Positions 32,761 to 33,667 of a stretch of 33,667 nt of DNA are shown one piece after another (position 1 is the stretch's first letter; each line of letters begins with the position of its first letter). A model generated the notes under the pieces. It searched no databases. It was not told where the DNA came from and was given only the letters and a program-made list of their open reading frames with translations. The DNA lies in the NCBI GenBank assembly GCA_934234055.1, contig CAKQGY010000013.1:1-33667 (forward strand), written 5' to 3'. The position numbers and the translations under genes were made by a program. Origin of the DNA: an uncultured Alphaproteobacteria bacterium (GTDB taxonomy: Bacteria > Pseudomonadota > Alphaproteobacteria > CAAHEQ01 > UBA3637).

Positions 32761-33003
32761 AAAAAAATCACCTGTGGTGTTGCAGGCGACCGGAAGTTTA
32801 AGAGCTATTTGTGGAAATAGTGCGGTCTATTGACCGAAATCGGTTTATTCAACCGCGCTTCCGGTCTGCTGACCAGAAGCTTTTAGGCCGGTAGTGTACC
32901 GGCAACCAGAAGAGGCTCTTAACCCTCAGGATGGACACCACCCCATCCGACAAGGAGTATATCGGATTTTTTTTCTCAATGGCAAGCATTATTTTTAAAT
33001 CTT
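32761..33003 (-). ncRNA. Candidate structured leader RNA with internal terminator
   Basis: A minus-strand transcript starting near 33003 would contain a dense set of perfect stems: 32962-32967/32945-32950, 32943-32948/32929-32934, 32897-32903/32887-32893, 32851-32855/32841-32845, 32832-32836/32823-32827 and 32815-32820/32805-32810. It would end at a 7-bp hairpin (32783-32789 with 32768-32774) followed by seven U. Two long-range pairings cross each other: 32915-32922 with 32798-32805 (8 bp) and 32858-32866 with 32788-32796 (9 bp). The 32858-32866 segment can instead fold locally with 32871-32879 (9 bp, one G-U). In both this hairpin and the terminator the imperfect pair is G-U on the minus strand but A-C on the plus strand, which favours the minus strand. 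No Rfam search was possible. Confidence 0.55.
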
Positions 33004-33009
33004 GTTTTT

Positions 33010-33038
33010 ATCATAAAACCGATATTATTTTGGGTCAA
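33010..33038 (-). promoter_or_regulatory. Promoter reading into the structured leader
   Basis: TTGACC (33038-33033) and TATGAT (33015-33010), 17-base spacer. It lies outside the right inverted-repeat arm and points toward the leader and the small cysteine ORF. Confidence 0.6.
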
Positions 33039-33081
33039 GTGGGCGCATTCAAGATTTGACCTGCCAATTTGAAAACTTCTC

Positions 33082-33523
33082 TGGCGCCGACTCCGATTCG
33101 GTTTTGTTGGGGGAAGATTCGCGTTTTTGGTGGTATTATACAACTTTTGGGATATACTTAATAGGCAGAAACGTGTGTTGTGAGGTGCTAAAATCAAGAA
33201 AAATGACGATTTAACAACTATAACGCGTAATTTTTTATTTTTAGGGTTGCAACTTGGAATAATCTGTGATACTTTTGTATTATCAGAAATGGAGGATTGG
33301 ATATGCTAACTTGTAAAAATGTAATTGTAAACGGTCATAGAACCAGTATGCGCCTGCATGAAGATACTTGGAAAGCCCTGGCAGATATTTGTGCGCGCGA
33401 GGGGATAAGGCTCAGTCACCTGTGCACGCGTATAGATAAAAAACGGGGAAATACAAGCCTCTCATCCGCAACCCGCGTCTTTATTCTGGCCTACTATAAA
33501 AATCACTTGGAACAATATGAAAC
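33082..33523. repeat. Right arm of the long inverted repeat
   Basis: The inverse copy of 31952-32394, about 442 bases. The unique core between the arms is 687 bases. Confidence 0.93.
33254..33285 (+). promoter_or_regulatory. Promoter and candidate operator of the right RHH gene
   Basis: TTGGAA (33254-33259) and TATTAT (33278-33283), 18-base spacer, with the same palindrome (33267-33285) as the left copy. An alternative pair is TTGCAA (33247-33252) with TACTTT (33270-33275). Confidence 0.5.
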
Positions 33524-33575
33524 GCTATTGCGTGAAAAAGAGCCTCTTTCTTTGGCAGTCCCAAAAACACTCTAG
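33303..33575 (+). CDS. Ribbon-helix-helix protein, right copy
   Basis: A 90-aa RHH_4-type protein. Its first 73 or so residues match the left copy apart from one visible Val-to-Ile change (R-V-F-I-L), then the tail changes to L-L-R-E-K-E-P-L-S-L-A. The start ATG at 33303 has GGAGG seven bases upstream. The duplicated coding part has kept its frame in both copies, so both probably make protein. Its stop TAG shares bases with the stop of the convergent gene (CTAG at 33572-33575). Confidence 0.85.
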   Translation: MLTCKNVIVNGHRTSMRLHEDTWKALADICAREGIRLSHLCTRIDKKRGNTSLSSATRVFILAYYKNHLEQYETLLREKEPLSLAVPKTL

Positions 33576-33667
33576 AACATCCATTTAATTCCGGAGCGGA
33601 GGTCGGAGCGGGGGGATTGATCCCAATAATGGCGGGCTTGGCCATAAAGGCTGAACGAGCCGGCCGT
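33572..33667 (-). CDS. C-terminus of an outer-membrane beta-barrel protein (autotransporter-like), cut by the window edge
   Basis: The last 31 codons of a minus-strand gene. The residues alternate polar and hydrophobic (S-F-S-L-Y-G-Q-A-R-H-Y-W) and end S-G-I-K-W-M-F. A terminal Phe after an amphipathic strand is the BAM recognition signal of outer-membrane barrels, and S-L-Y-G-x-A-R is typical of the last strands of autotransporter domains. The passenger and the rest of the barrel lie outside the window, so the function is unknown. Confidence 0.7.
   Translation of the reverse strand, partial: TAGSFSLYGQARHYWDQSPRSDLRSGIKWMF

Noticed and set aside
32796..32807. The plus strand reads GTTTAAGAGCTA, like the start of a Cas9 guide scaffold or tracrRNA anti-repeat.
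   Set aside because: No repeat array, no cas gene and no matching downstream tracrRNA stems; the match is short and lies within the hairpin-rich leader, so it is coincidence.
32945..32974. A plus-strand terminator-like hairpin (ATCCGA/TCGGAT) followed by eight T, which would make the structured RNA a plus-strand transcript.
   Set aside because: Not fully excluded, but no plus-strand promoter with good spacing is visible, and the G-U versus A-C test plus the promoter at 33010-33038 favour the minus strand.
32976..33197. Minus-strand 73-codon ORF overlapping the right repeat arm.
   Set aside because: No ribosome site, runs across the arm boundary, unlike any family; the left arm does not preserve it as a gene.

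Overview
The window looks like a chromosomal segment of an alphaproteobacterium, probably one of the small-genome, gut-associated lineages. Supporting signs are the uvrC-pgsA and prmC/prfA/rodZ neighbourhoods, a dnaG-rpoD pair, a tsaB-rimI pair, an alphaproteobacterial-type ribbon-helix-helix (RHH) protein, and pilin-like proteins with a G-R-S-L-x-E-M-L-G-V-L-A start. This placement is inference from gene content; no 16S gene is present.

Layout. 1-530: the 5' end of a minus-strand type IV pilin-like gene with a G11 tract upstream, then a CAT-anticodon tRNA. 574-1743: a decayed low-molecular-weight tyrosine phosphatase and an ankyrin-like protein. 1860-8358: an EamA exporter convergent with an RND efflux operon in which the inner-membrane pump and the outer-membrane lipoprotein channel form one 1502-codon frame. 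8506-13107: groES-groEL and uvrC-pgsA on the minus strand. 13209-17408: cell-envelope genes (a D,D-carboxypeptidase with SPOR domain, an NlpD-like LysM/LytM lipoprotein, two related small lipoproteins), then tsaB-rimI. 17488-21415: a 656-aa cysteine-repeat protein with a pilin-like N-terminus and several envelope proteins of unknown role. 21478-23298: an AT-rich patch holding a P-loop kinase-like gene and a split chromate transporter. 23337-23703: two tRNA-Thr genes. 23760-27300: prmC, prfA, rodZ-like and a prepilin peptidase on the minus strand. 27421-31754: yqeY-like, dnaG and rpoD on the plus strand. 31891-33575: two near-identical RHH regulator genes in about 443-bp inverted repeats. They flank a 687-bp core with a heavily structured candidate leader RNA and a small cysteine-containing ORF. 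The right edge holds the C-terminus of an outer-membrane beta-barrel protein.

How the genes may work together. The prepilin peptidase could process the pilin at the left edge and perhaps the cysteine-repeat protein. The periplasmic adaptor and the fused pump/channel encode a whole tripartite efflux system from two cistrons. TsaB and RimI modify tRNA and ribosomal protein S18, and PrfA and PrmC serve translation termination.

The two most unusual items are the RND-OMF fusion, which has a lipoprotein signal embedded mid-protein, and the inverted-repeat RHH element. The latter's core RNA has crossed long-range complementarities and a terminator, an arrangement reminiscent of the antisense leader RNAs of P4/P1-type phages. 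That comparison is from memory and untested.
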